Assembly (NCBI GenBank): GCA_948567375.1
Contig: OX419755.1
Coordinates: 67,584,944-67,648,943, forward strand
Reading direction: 5' to 3'
DNA from: Lunularia cruciata
Taxonomy: Eukaryota > Streptophyta > Marchantiopsida > Lunulariales > Lunulariaceae
DNA: 64,000 bases
The translations under genes were made by a program, and so were the position numbers. Below the pieces are notes generated by a model, which was not told the origin of the DNA, searched no databases, and saw only the letters and a list, made by a program, of their open reading frames with translations. Shown piece after piece: positions 24,425 to 33,779 of the stretch. Each line of letters begins with the position of its first letter. Position 1 is the stretch's first letter.

Positions 24425-25477
24425 TGTGACAACCCGGCAAATATCACTTTTGCGGTAATCGGGTAAGTAAAGTTTGTTCCCGCAGAGATACAAGTTAGAA
24501 ATGTCCAAATACAAAGTCAAACAGTAACATGTAGTTCTTCTTGGTTGTATCTTTAATCTCTCAGGTAGAAACCACACCCAGAAGAGAGTAACAAGCACTG
24601 ATTCGCAGTCTTGTCACAAATTCACACTTCTTAATCACAACTTCATCAAATCTTTCCAAACAATCTTGATTGTGATGATTCAGGCTCTCCCAAAAATGGC
24701 ACTTCACTGCAAAATGACTTTGCCTCAGAATTGTGTTCCACCCCTCCACTGAAGGCACAACTTCCTCAATCGAAATTGCTTCACATCAACCTCGCACTGC
24801 ACTCACAAATGTAGAATACTACCAACACTACAATTCTTCTCAGATCTGTCAAGGCATTGCTTCGATTGCACTTCACTCAGGATCAAACACACAGAATGAA
24901 GATCAAGGCTGCGGAATCCAACATCCAACAAGCACATTGACTTGCACTTCAAATTTCTCCAAACACTCACAAACACAATTACAAAGTTGATACTTGGAAT
25001 CAAGCTCAAGCGACGAGCATTACTTCATAGCACTTTGCTTTATCTATTCTCAGAATTATGAGCACTAAACAACATGATATTGCAAATGCCACTCTTAAAT
25101 AGTGAACAAATTGATAGTTCTAACAACTATACCGTTCCACAACAACTTTTCTAACTTGCAGATCCAAAATGACAATGCACTTCTTCATATTTGCCTCTTC
25201 AAATCTCAAAATTGTTACTAATGCAATCCAATGTCTACTTCTTCCTTGGCTTTCAAACCCAAACCCAAAGTAACTTTACTTCCTACTACTCTATCCTCGG
25301 GTTTCATATCTTCTACTTCTTCTACCAATTCCAGCAATTCTCTTTCCTGATCTGAAATTGCACTAGTGGGTAACCCTTCTAAATCTTTATCTCTCGACCT
25401 ACTCTTCTCTAATGTCTCTATCTCTAACTCCAAAGACATCTGCACTCCTATGTTATCTACTTTGGGTTTGGCTCTAA
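24425..25477 (-). repeat. Giant 5' LTR, truncated
   Basis: It repeats 14357 to about 15575 almost exactly, including the LTR end (TGTGACAACCCGG on the plus strand), the TATA region and the last codons of the LTR ORF (25218-25476). Homology stops at GGCTCTAA (about 25477). The following bases are Phd-1 integrase, so roughly 2.9 kb of this LTR are missing at the junction. Confidence 0.85.
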
Positions 25478-26340
25478 TAGTTCCTATGCCACAGTTACAC
25501 CCATTACCTATCATGGGATTAGGTTACCGTTGGAGTTTGGACTTTGCTGGACCTTTACCGCTAACTATGAAACATCATTGGTATGTTTTGGTGATGGTGG
25601 AGCACTTCTCCAAGAGGATTGAGTTGGTAGCACTTCCTTACAAGTCTAGTGAAGAGACAACTACTGATTCTTGGATCAAATTCTTAGTCATTTTGGTGCA
25701 CTAGTTGAGGTTTTGACTGATTAGGGTACAAAGTTCTTGAGGGAGTTTCAAGTCTTGTGTGAAAAGGCTTTGATTGATCATTGTACTACATCCCAAGATC
25801 ACCCTAAGGTAGATGGCTTAGCAGAGAGAGTGGTTCAGACAATGAAGAGAGGATTGCAAAAGTATGGTTTGCAGAGAGGCCACTTGGGAGATTGGGATCT
25901 CCAATTACCTTGGTTGGCCATGGGCTATCGGTTCAGCTGGCAAGCCTCCTTAGCATCCTTCTCTCCGTACTTTCTACTCTATGGATGAGATCCAAATTTA
26001 CCTGCAGCCATTTGTCAAGATACTATTGTAGTTTTGGACTTGGATGACCCCAATGTATGGATGAGCGCATGTTCCAACGGGCAGAGATCTTTTGGAAAAT
26101 GATGCCAATGGCCTTTGAGAACTTGACGATTGCTCAACATAAAGATACTTTACGCTATGCTACCATTAAGGAGGAGTTTATAGACCTTCAATCTGTCGAT
26201 TTCATCTAGGAGACTATGTTTATCTACAGTAGACAACACCGATGACACTTGATGTTTTGACAAGCTGCACTATCTTGAGAGTGCATGAGGTTTTTCCATC
26301 TGGAGTCCTTGTGTTAGAAGGATATGCTTGTGTTGTTTAG
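25478..26340 (+). pseudogene. Phd-1 integrase core and C-terminal linker
   Basis: Plus-strand integrase: core start (YRWSLDFAGPLPL), VEHFSKRIELVALP, then a broken frame with DGLAERVVQTMKRGLQKYG (about 25810-25865). A C-terminal region is followed by a linker (RLGDYVYLQ-like, TLDVLTS, VLVLEG) that leads into the PHD finger. It is the same family as 13342-14356 and 63242-64000. The 5' neighbour is the broken end of the Giant LTR, so protease, RT and RNase H are absent here. Confidence 0.82.
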
Positions 26341-26560
26341 AAGGATCATGTGCACAATTGTGCACCATGCCACCTCCCAAACATTGATGGTACTATGGAC
26401 CCAAGCTTGGCACTTGTATGTGCAGGCTTGAGGTGTATTTTATGTGGCTCTTCTGGTGGAGCTGCTACTATGTTAGTGTGTGATAATTGTTTGAGAGGAT
26501 GGCATATGGCATGTATGACTCCTCCCCCCAAGGTGGTTATGTCCTAGATGTACTTGACCT
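26341..26560 (+). pseudogene. PHD finger of Phd-1 (C-terminal end frameshifted)
   Basis: The frame 26350-26547 reads NCAPCHLPNIDG, then CILCGSSGG, VCDNCLRGWHMAC, giving C-x2-C...C-x2-C-x4-H-x2-C of a C4HC3 PHD finger. The last Cys pair (WLCPRC) is present in the DNA but in another frame after a small deletion near 26530. PHD fingers bind histone H3 tails. Here the domain follows the integrase, the place a chromodomain takes in chromoviruses. Confidence 0.8.
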
Positions 26561-26833
26561 ATAACTAGTTAATTCTTTATATGGTATAGAGTGCAGACAA
26601 GCAACTAACGATGGGGATCCATAGCACCTAGCCTCCTGATCTTTGCCCATTATAGGGTATACCATATACTTAGAGTAGATGGTTATCTAGAGTTAGAGTG
26701 ACCTAACCGCCAGCTAGGGAGGCAATTGTGGTACTTTAGAGTCTATGTATGACTTATGTGTGAGTTGTGTTTCTATAGTGTATGATGTTGATAGCGATGT
26801 ATGTTGTGTAGCAATGTATATATGTACAATAGT

Positions 26834-29278
26834 TATCATGCCATTTGTAGTGTCGCATCTAGATTGCTTGGACATTGGAATTCTAGTCATAGTAGTTAGA
26901 GTTATTTCAGTAGTTTCTTAGAGACTACCTTCCGACGGTCAGATTTTGTGTTCAAGGTAGTAACTTCACAGTAGGGCCCACTATCACTTTGCACCGTTTA
27001 CACCGTTGAGTGTGCCATCAGCAAGACCATTAGGGTTTCAGACCTAACTTGAGTCCAAGGGGTATACTTTTGTAGTGCAGCTCTAGAGAGCTCACTTCTC
27101 CAATGTTGAGCCTTCGAGTTCTTGGCTATGGTGGACTGTGGTACCCACATTTTTCATTGTGGATGAGTTTTGAAGAAGAAGTGCCTTGCTGAAACCAAAT
27201 TGAAACCAAATGGAGAAGAAATGAGGGGAAACTTGTGTCAGGCTTGAGGAAGTCAATTTTGTGTTAGATGAAGAAGAACTTGGATTGGATCAAACCCAAA
27301 GAAGCTTAGTTTGTGGCAGAGGAAGAGGAAGAAGGAGGTCAGATGCCGAAGGAGGGTTTCTTTGCATTGAATGAAGGTTGTAGGTCAGGATTATTTCAGG
27401 GGTCATATCTCAATGATGAAAGGTTCAAATCATGCATGCTATCTCTTGTTGGAAGTGTCTCGTATAGTGCTTTTTGATGCCACAAAAATCATAGAGCTTG
27501 GAGGTCTGTAGCAAAAGTTATAAGCATTTGAAGTGTTGGGAGTAGATGCACAGAGTAGGTGGTGTCTTTGGGTCTACAAGACTTTGGACTTCAGACTTTG
27601 GACTTCAGACTTTGGACTTTGGGTTTACATGACTTTAGGTCAAGATAAATATGATTCAACCCAACGTCGGAGTGTAGTGAAGGTGACTTTGGGAGTCTTG
27701 CAAAAGGCATTAGAGGAAGTTAGAGTAAGGAAAGAAGATATTTAGGATACCCATGACTTCAATTTCAGTTCTGATTAAAGATATGATAGAATTAGAAGAG
27801 AAATAGCAGTAGTGAATGAACCCGAAGTGCAGATCAGATAGTAAGTGTTTGCGGGTTAATTACATGAGTGATTAGGGGAAAGTGGGTTTCAAATTGAAAG
27901 CGTAGATAATGTACCCATGTTTTCAATTACAATTCTTGATGAGGACATAGTAGAATTAGTAAAGGAATTGATAGTAGTTAGACCCAAAGTAAGAGAGATA
28001 GGAGGGTAGATGTCTTTAGATTTGACATTTGACACTTTAGAGAAGAGTGGGTTGGGAGATAGAGATTTAAAAGGCTTAACTATGATATGAATTGCAAATC
28101 AGGAAGGAGAAATGTTAAAATTGGTAGAGGAAATAAGAGTTGTGAAACTTGAGGATGGAGTAGTAGTGAGTGAAGTTACTTTGGGATCGGGATTGAAAGC
28201 CGAGGAAGAAGTAGACATCAAATGGATTAGTAATAATTTTGAGATTTGAAGAGGTAGATATGAAGAGGTGCACTATCATTTTGGATTTGCAGGTTAGAAG
28301 AGTTGTTAGGAAATGGTATAGTTGTTAGAACTATCATTTGCTTCACTATTTAAGAGTGGCATTTGCAGTATTATGTTGTTTAGTGCTCATTATTTTTGAG
28401 AATAGATAAAGCAAAGTTCTATGAAGTAATGCTTGTTGTTTGAGCTTGATTTTGAGTATCAATTTTGTGCTTGTGCTTGTAAGTGTGTGGAGAATTTTGA
28501 AGTGCAAGTCAGTGTGTTTGTTGGATGTTGGATTTTGCAGCCTTGATCTTCATTTTGTGTGTTTGATCTTGAGTGAAGTGCAATTGAAGCAATGCCTTGA
28601 CAGATCTGAGAGGAATTGTAGTGTTGGTAGTATACTGCATTTGTGAGTGCAGCATAGAGTTGATGTGAAGCAATTTTGATCAAGGAAGTTGTGCCTTCAG
28701 TGGAAGGGTGAAACAAAATTCTAAGGCGAAGTTGTTTTGTAGTGAAGTGTTGTTTTTGGGAGAGCTTGAATCATCATAATCAAGATTGTTTGGAAAGATT
28801 TGATGGAGTTGTGATTAAGAAGTGTTAATTTATGACAAGACTACAAATCAATGCTTGTTATTCTCTTCTAGGTGTAGTTTCTACCTGAGAGATTAAAGAA
28901 GAACCCAAGAAGAATTGAAGTGTTACTGTCTACTTTGTATTTGACCAATTTTGAATTGTATCTCTGCGGGAACAAACTTCACTTACCTGATTACCACAAA
29001 AGTGATATTTGCCGGGTTGTCACATGGACAGAGGCCGGTGAGCGTCACTTGGATTCTCTTAGCTAGAGTGGGTGTGGCTTGACTATAGTCAATGCCCAAT
29101 TGTTGGCAGTTTATAGAGTGATATATCAAGTACTGATCTGAGTTGAGTTGAGAGTGGTAAACAATCTGATTATTGTGGCACTTTAGAGTTTATGTATGAC
29201 TTATGTGTGAGTTGTGCTTCTATAGTGTATGATGTTGACAACGATGTATGTTGTGTAGCAATGTATATATGCACTACA
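26834..29278 (+). repeat. Phd-1 3' LTR, interrupted by a Giant solo LTR
   Basis: An LTR of about 552 bp once the insertion at 27137-29024 and one TGGAC copy are removed. It starts TATCATGCC (decayed TGTCA) and ends GCACTACA. Its last 105 bp or so repeat the sequence immediately upstream of its start (about 26726-26833). Chromo-1 RT sequence begins at 29279. Confidence 0.75.
27137..29024 (+). repeat. Giant-family solo LTR, 1888 bp, with target duplication
   Basis: It starts TGTGGTACCCAC, ends CGGGTTGTCACA, and is flanked by the 5-bp direct repeat TGGAC (27132-27136 and 29025-29029). Uninterrupted Phd LTRs at about 10670 and 33515 show the empty site. It carries the TATA box (28348) and the last part of the LTR ORF (about 28020-28248). 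It lacks the central ORF of the 3.96-kb LTR, so it is a short LTR subfamily. There is a 14-bp tandem repeat (GACTTTGGACTTCA, about three copies) at 27580-27620. Confidence 0.9.
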
Positions 29279-30186
29279 ACTTCTTCATGCTTGGTGGTCC
29301 ATTGGAATCTCGAGGTCTTTCCCAAGAGGTCAGTCAATGGTGCAGCCACTTGAGCATAATAGTGGATGAACCATCAGTAAAAACTGGCCAATCCATTGAA
29401 CGCCTATACTTCTAGAGCATCCTTTGAGGTAGGCCAATCAATAATGGCTTTGATTTTCTCTTCTTCTATCTTGATCCCCTCTGATGAGATCTTATGACCC
29501 AAGAAGGTAACCTCCTTTTGCCAAAAGGCACACTTTGACTTCTTAAAGTAAAATTTCCATTGTGATAGTCATCTTAGGACTTCTTGTACATGATTCACGT
29601 GTTCTACCTCTATCTTACTATAGATCAAGATATCATCCAAGAACACCACCATGGACTGAACCAATATTCCATCCAACACCCAATGCATCTGATCCATGAA
29701 GACCACTAGAGCATTAGTGAGTCCAAAAGGTAGAACTCTCCACTCGAAATACCCATACCTTGTGTGAAAGGTAGTCTTTTGCACATCCTCTCTATCAATA
29801 GGAATTTTCCAATAGCTGCTACAAAGATCCAACTTGGAAAAGTAGCGTGCTCTACTTAGTTGATCAAGCAAATCATCAATCCGAGGCAAGAGATATGCCT
29901 TCTTCACGGTTTGCTTATTGAGTCCATGGTAATCAATACAAAAACAAAGTCTTCCATCCTTCTTTGGAAAAAATAGTACTAGTGCTCCCCAAGGAGAGGT
30001 ACTATGTTGTATGAAGTCCTTCTCCAATAACTTTGTAAGTGTTGTTTGCAACTCCTCCAATTCCTTTGGTGAGAGCCGATAGATTGGTCTACTCACTGGA
30101 GTACTCCTTGGCAATAACTTGATCTTGAAGAGCATACCTTGATTGGAGGGTAATCCCTTTGATAGATCATCCAGAAACACGTCCAC
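29279..30186 (-). pseudogene. Chromo-1 5' half: reverse transcriptase
   Basis: Minus-strand RT. The 30186-29569 frame has RPIYRLSPKELEEL, LVLFFPKKDGRLCFCIDYHGLN, and VVFLDDILIYS (LDD catalytic motif). It continues with breaks to 29279, where the RT-RNase H connection stops. The complementary RNase H-integrase half is at 10954-12927 on the plus strand, ending and starting at adjacent residues of the family protein. The neighbour to the left is the end of the Phd-1 LTR. Confidence 0.9.
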
Positions 30187-30536
30187 AAACTCCTAAACTA
30201 TCCGATCAACCATTGCCTGATGAGACTCTTGGCCCTCCTTAGATTATTCTTGTGCAATTAGCTTGGTCCACACCGCAAATATAGACTTATCTTCCTCCAA
30301 AGCTTCCTCTATGGTTGCTTTACTAACCAATTTCCCTTCCAAGGACTCATCTCTCTTCCAAGCTTGCTTCATGGTTGCCTTCTTGGCAAACTTCCTACTT
30401 GGGACTCATCTCCCTTCATGGTTTGCTCTATGGTTACCTTATTCACAAACTTCCCATCTTGGGATTGACTATTCTTAGGTATCTCACTTAAAGGTGCCAA
30501 ATAACCTAATTGGAAATTCCTACCTTGGTGTTATAC

Positions 30537-32080
30537 TTAAATTTGTTGTTGGGTCCAATCAAATTGAACCTTATGACGTTCAAACCAGGGTAGACCCAAA
30601 ATGATATCATAGTGTAGAGGTGCCACTACAAACCTCATACATTCCAAATACTCCTTCCCAATCTTGAAGGTAATAGGATGCAAGGTGCGGAATGCAGAAC
30701 CCTTTCTACCATATGTCATCATCAAACTATTTCAAATCACTAGCTTGATAGGAATGCCCAATTTCTTTGCTACTTGCATAGACATGCAATTCTTTGAACT
30801 TCCAGAATCAACCAAAATCCTACAACCCCAATTAGATATCGTACCTTGCAAGTGAAGCAAACTTGCATAAGTCGAGCCTTCAATTCCATTAGAACTAATC
30901 AAGCTCCTAGTAGGCGGCTCAAAATCTCCTACTGAGATTCCTTGTTTCCCTGATCATTCTATTCCACAAACTCCATCTGTGCAACTTGTCAAGGTTGCCC
31001 ATTCCTAAGTAAGCATTCAGCAATGTGATGTCCAACTTGGCAACAATAAAAACAACCTCCATTTTGCCGCAATCTTTCTCTATCCGCTGTACCAAGTGGT
31101 CTCCGTTGGATAGCATCAATCTCCATTGGTGCCGGTTCTTCCACCCGTGCATAGTGTATTGGTAGGCCTTGTGTAGGTTGAGGTCAAGACCAAGTTATTG
31201 CCACCAATGAATCAAAGTGCTTAGCCAATTGCATGGCTTCTTCTACATTTTGTGGTTCCTACATGGCCACCTCCAATTTGGTTTGTGATTTCAATCCCCA
31301 CACAAATTGACTTAGAATTTCACCTTCTTGTATATCTAGAATTTGCATGATGATAATCTGAAATTGTGTGATGTAGCTCCTTACTGAGCCAACTTGCTTC
31401 AACTTTGCCAATTTATCTCGTGCGGCTTGGGGTGGCATTTATAGTTTGAAACCGACCCAATATTGCCTCCTTGAATTCTGACCATGTCAAAATTGGTGCA
31501 ACAATCTATCATTCTGCTTGCTTTGCTTAAAATTGCCACCAAAGTTTTGTCACACCATCTAATTGGCTAGAAGCCAAGAGAATCTATTTCTGTTCATCTT
31601 GAAGATAAGTGGCTTCAAAGTAACATTTGCAGTCAAACATAAAATTCTCTATTGTGCCCGGAAGATCATACCTTCAAACACCTTGGGTTTTAGAAATCAA
31701 ATGCAATCTTCTCTATCTTGAATTAGCGCTCTCTTTATATGTTCTCGTCATTGTTGATCTCGTTCATCTAGTAATCAAGTAAGGTGCTCAATTTGTTGTT
31801 GCATCACAAGGATAACGTTTGGTATTGCCATCAGAGCTACTACTCTATCCCATTGCTCCCAATTTATCAAATTGATTAGCACATAGATGCAACACGTCCA
31901 CCGTTCTCCATAAGTTACAACTAGAAGTATCAAGGGTTCCTTAGACATGGTGATCATATGTAGAAAATCTTGTCCAAAGCACGAGGTGATGAATTGTGTG
32001 AAATGATGCTTGGGTAATATCTAGACATGAAAATCCCAATGGTTTGGTGGAAGTGTATTTGGTGGTCCATAAATTCCATC
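30537..32080 (-). pseudogene. Chromo-1 protease and Gag
   Basis: The protease with ILVDSGSSKNCM lies at about 30770-30830; the following stretch (30725-30537) has DIILGLPWFERH. Upstream, Gag has one CCHC knuckle (CFYCCQVGHHIAEC, about 31025-31070), and a degenerate capsid region extends to the leader near 32080. Many stops and frameshifts. Family assignment comes from continuity with the RT and the LTR. Confidence 0.8.
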
Positions 32081-32093
32081 CATCCCATTCCTA

Positions 32094-32104
32094 CTCTAAT
32101 ACCA
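32094..32104 (-). other. Chromo-1 primer-binding site
   Basis: The minus strand reads TGGTATTAGAG beside the LTR end. This is one base away from the complement of the initiator tRNA-Met 3' end (TGGTATCAGAG). Confidence 0.75.
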
Positions 32105-32528
32105 TTTAAAAGACCAAGACTGAGGAGAGAAATAGGAGAATGGAAACTCACATTGGGACACTTGAATGAGAGAAAACTCCAAATGCCTAGCATGAGCTTT
32201 GGTTTTGGTATTTATAGGTAGCATACAAAGCCCTTGAGAAGCTTCTCAAGAAGCTTCCTCGAGCCGCTTTCTTAGAATGTAAGCCAAGTTAACTAGGAAG
32301 CTTATCAAGAAGCTTCCTTCTAGAAGTTGCCTACTTGGCATGCAAGCTAAGCTAGTTAGAAGCTTCTAGAAGCTTCCTTCTAGAAGCTACCTGCTTGGGG
32401 TGCAAGTTAACTAGTTGGAAAGCTTCCCAAGAAGCTTCCTAGATGCTTCTAAATATTCTAGGCTAATTTGGCTTATTCTCTACTTTGTTAGCCTTGCTAA
32501 CTACATCACTAAACTCCATATTTTCACA
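32105..32528 (-). repeat. Chromo-1 5' LTR with heat-shock-element array
   Basis: About 424 bp. The minus-strand start is TGTGAAAATATGG (32528). U3 is filled with GAAGCTTC and TTCTAGAA palindromes between 32221 and 32460, followed by a TATA box (rc near 32210-32218). At 32359-32376 four alternating modules GAA-TTC-GAA-TTC are spaced exactly 2 bp apart, with a further TTC/GAA pair to 32385. Outside the LTR, ATAGG (32529-32533) is the target duplication, matching inverted CCTAT at 13342-13346. Confidence 0.88.
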
Positions 32529-33126
32529 ATAGGGAAACCTTATGTTGTGCTACCATTTGAGGAGGAGGAGGTTATAGACCTTTGATCCGTTGATTTCATC
32601 TAGGTGACTATGTATATCTACAATAGACAACACCAACAACATTTAATGTTTCTATAGGCCACACTATCTTGAGAGTGTGTGAGGTTTTGCCATCTGAAGT
32701 CCTTGTGTTGGAAGTACGTAATGGTGGTGTTTGGAAGGATCATGTGTATAATTGTGTGCCATGCCACCTCCCAAAAATTGATGATATTATAGACCCAGGC
32801 TTGGCACTTGTACGTGCAGGCTTGTGGTGTATGTTATGCATTTCTTTTGGTGGAGTTGCTACTATGTTAGTGTGTGATAGCTATTTGAGAGGATGGAATA
32901 TGGCATGTTTGACTCCTTCCCTCACGGTGGTTCCTCAAGGACAATGGTTATGTCCTAGATGTACTTGACATACAGCTAGTTCATCCTTTATATGGTATAG
33001 ATTGCATGTAGGCAACTAACAATAGTACCCAGCCTCCTAATATTTTGCCCACCATAAGGTATACCATATACTTGGAGTAGATGGCTATATGGATTTAGAG
33101 GGACCTAACCGTCAACTAAGGGGCAA
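32529..33126 (+). pseudogene. Phd-2 linker and PHD finger
   Basis: It continues the Phd-2 integrase of 13342-14356. The frame 32669-32968 reads RVCEVLPSEVLVLEV, NCVPCHLPKIDD, WCMLCISFGG, VCDSYLRGWNMAC and WLCPRCT, then stop at 32968. The C4HC3 layout is complete in spacing, but the fourth Cys is Tyr (CDSY) and the His is Asn (WNMAC), so this copy could not bind both zinc ions. The stop right after the final Cys shows that the PHD finger is the natural C-terminus of the polyprotein. Confidence 0.85.
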
Positions 33127-33234
33127 TTGTGGTACTTTAGAATCCATGTATGACTTATGTGTGAGTTGTGCTTCTATAGTGTATGATGTTGATAGTGATG
33201 TATGTTGTGTAGTAATGTATATACGCATGATAGT
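33127..33234 (+). repeat. Direct repeat upstream of Phd-2 LTR
   Basis: A 108-bp segment (TTGTGGTACTTTAGA...) that recurs as the last 106 bp of the following LTR (33674-33779). The same arrangement occurs in Phd-1 and Phd-3. Confidence 0.75.
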
Positions 33235-33779
33235 TGTCACACCATTTGTAGCATCACAACTAGATTGCTTGGACTCTAGAGTAGTAGTGTAGGTAGTCAG
33301 GAATATTTTGGTAGTTACTCATAGGCTACTTGTAGACAATGTTCAAGGTACTGACTACATGGTAAGACCCACCATCACTTGCACCGTCCTCCCTATTGGG
33401 TGTACCATCAGCGTGACCGTTAAGGTTTGAGACCTAGCTCATGTCCAAGGGGCATACTTTTGAAGTGCAACTCCCAAGAGCTTACTTCTCTAATGTTGAG
33501 CCTTTGAGTTCCTGGCTATGGTAGATAGAGGTCGGTAAGCATCACCTAGATTCTCTTAGCTAGAGTAGATGTGGCTTGACTATAATTAGTGCCTAGTTGT
33601 TGGCAGATTATTGAGTGACAAATCAAGTACTATCTGATTGAGTGTGATTTGAGTTGTGTAAATGGACTGATTATTGTGGTACTTTAGAGTCCATGTATGA
33701 CTTATATGTGAGTTTTGCTTCTATAGTGTGTGATATTGACAATGATGTATATTGTGTAGCAATGTATATATGCATGACA
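33235..33779 (+). repeat. Phd-2 3' LTR
   Basis: 545 bp, TGTCACACCATTTG...GCATGACA. It is followed by ATACC (33780-33784), where the Chromo-2 RNase H reading frame begins mid-codon. So Phd-2 inserted into Chromo-2, and ATACC is presumably one copy of the duplication. The other copy is not in the window. Confidence 0.8.

Larger units (their letters stand above)
14357..25477 (-). mobile_element. Giant: Ty3/gypsy element with ~4-kb LTRs (5' LTR truncated)
   Basis: Minus-strand element, read right to left: truncated 5' LTR (25477-24425), primer-site region, Gag with three zinc knuckles, protease, RT, RNase H, integrase, polypurine tract (18329-18314), and a complete 3' LTR of 3957 bp (18313-14357). 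The two LTRs share over 1 kb of near-identical sequence in the same orientation. The LTR termini TGTGGTGC...TTGTCACA match those of the solo LTR at 27137-29024, which has a perfect target duplication. The extra protein encoded inside the LTR recalls the additional ORFs of Tat/Athila-type elements, but those normally lie outside the LTR. Confidence 0.85.

Noticed and set aside
24425-25477. This LTR piece read as the 3' end of a second, tandem Giant copy
   Set aside because: At first the ORF tail beside it suggested a tandem; once the LTR was seen to include the ORF, a single truncated 5' LTR is enough.
10953-29278. Inversion breakpoints placed exactly at 10953 and 29278
   Set aside because: These points are the ends of Phd-1 LTRs inserted in Chromo-1, so they are insertion junctions; 25477/25478 is the better breakpoint.
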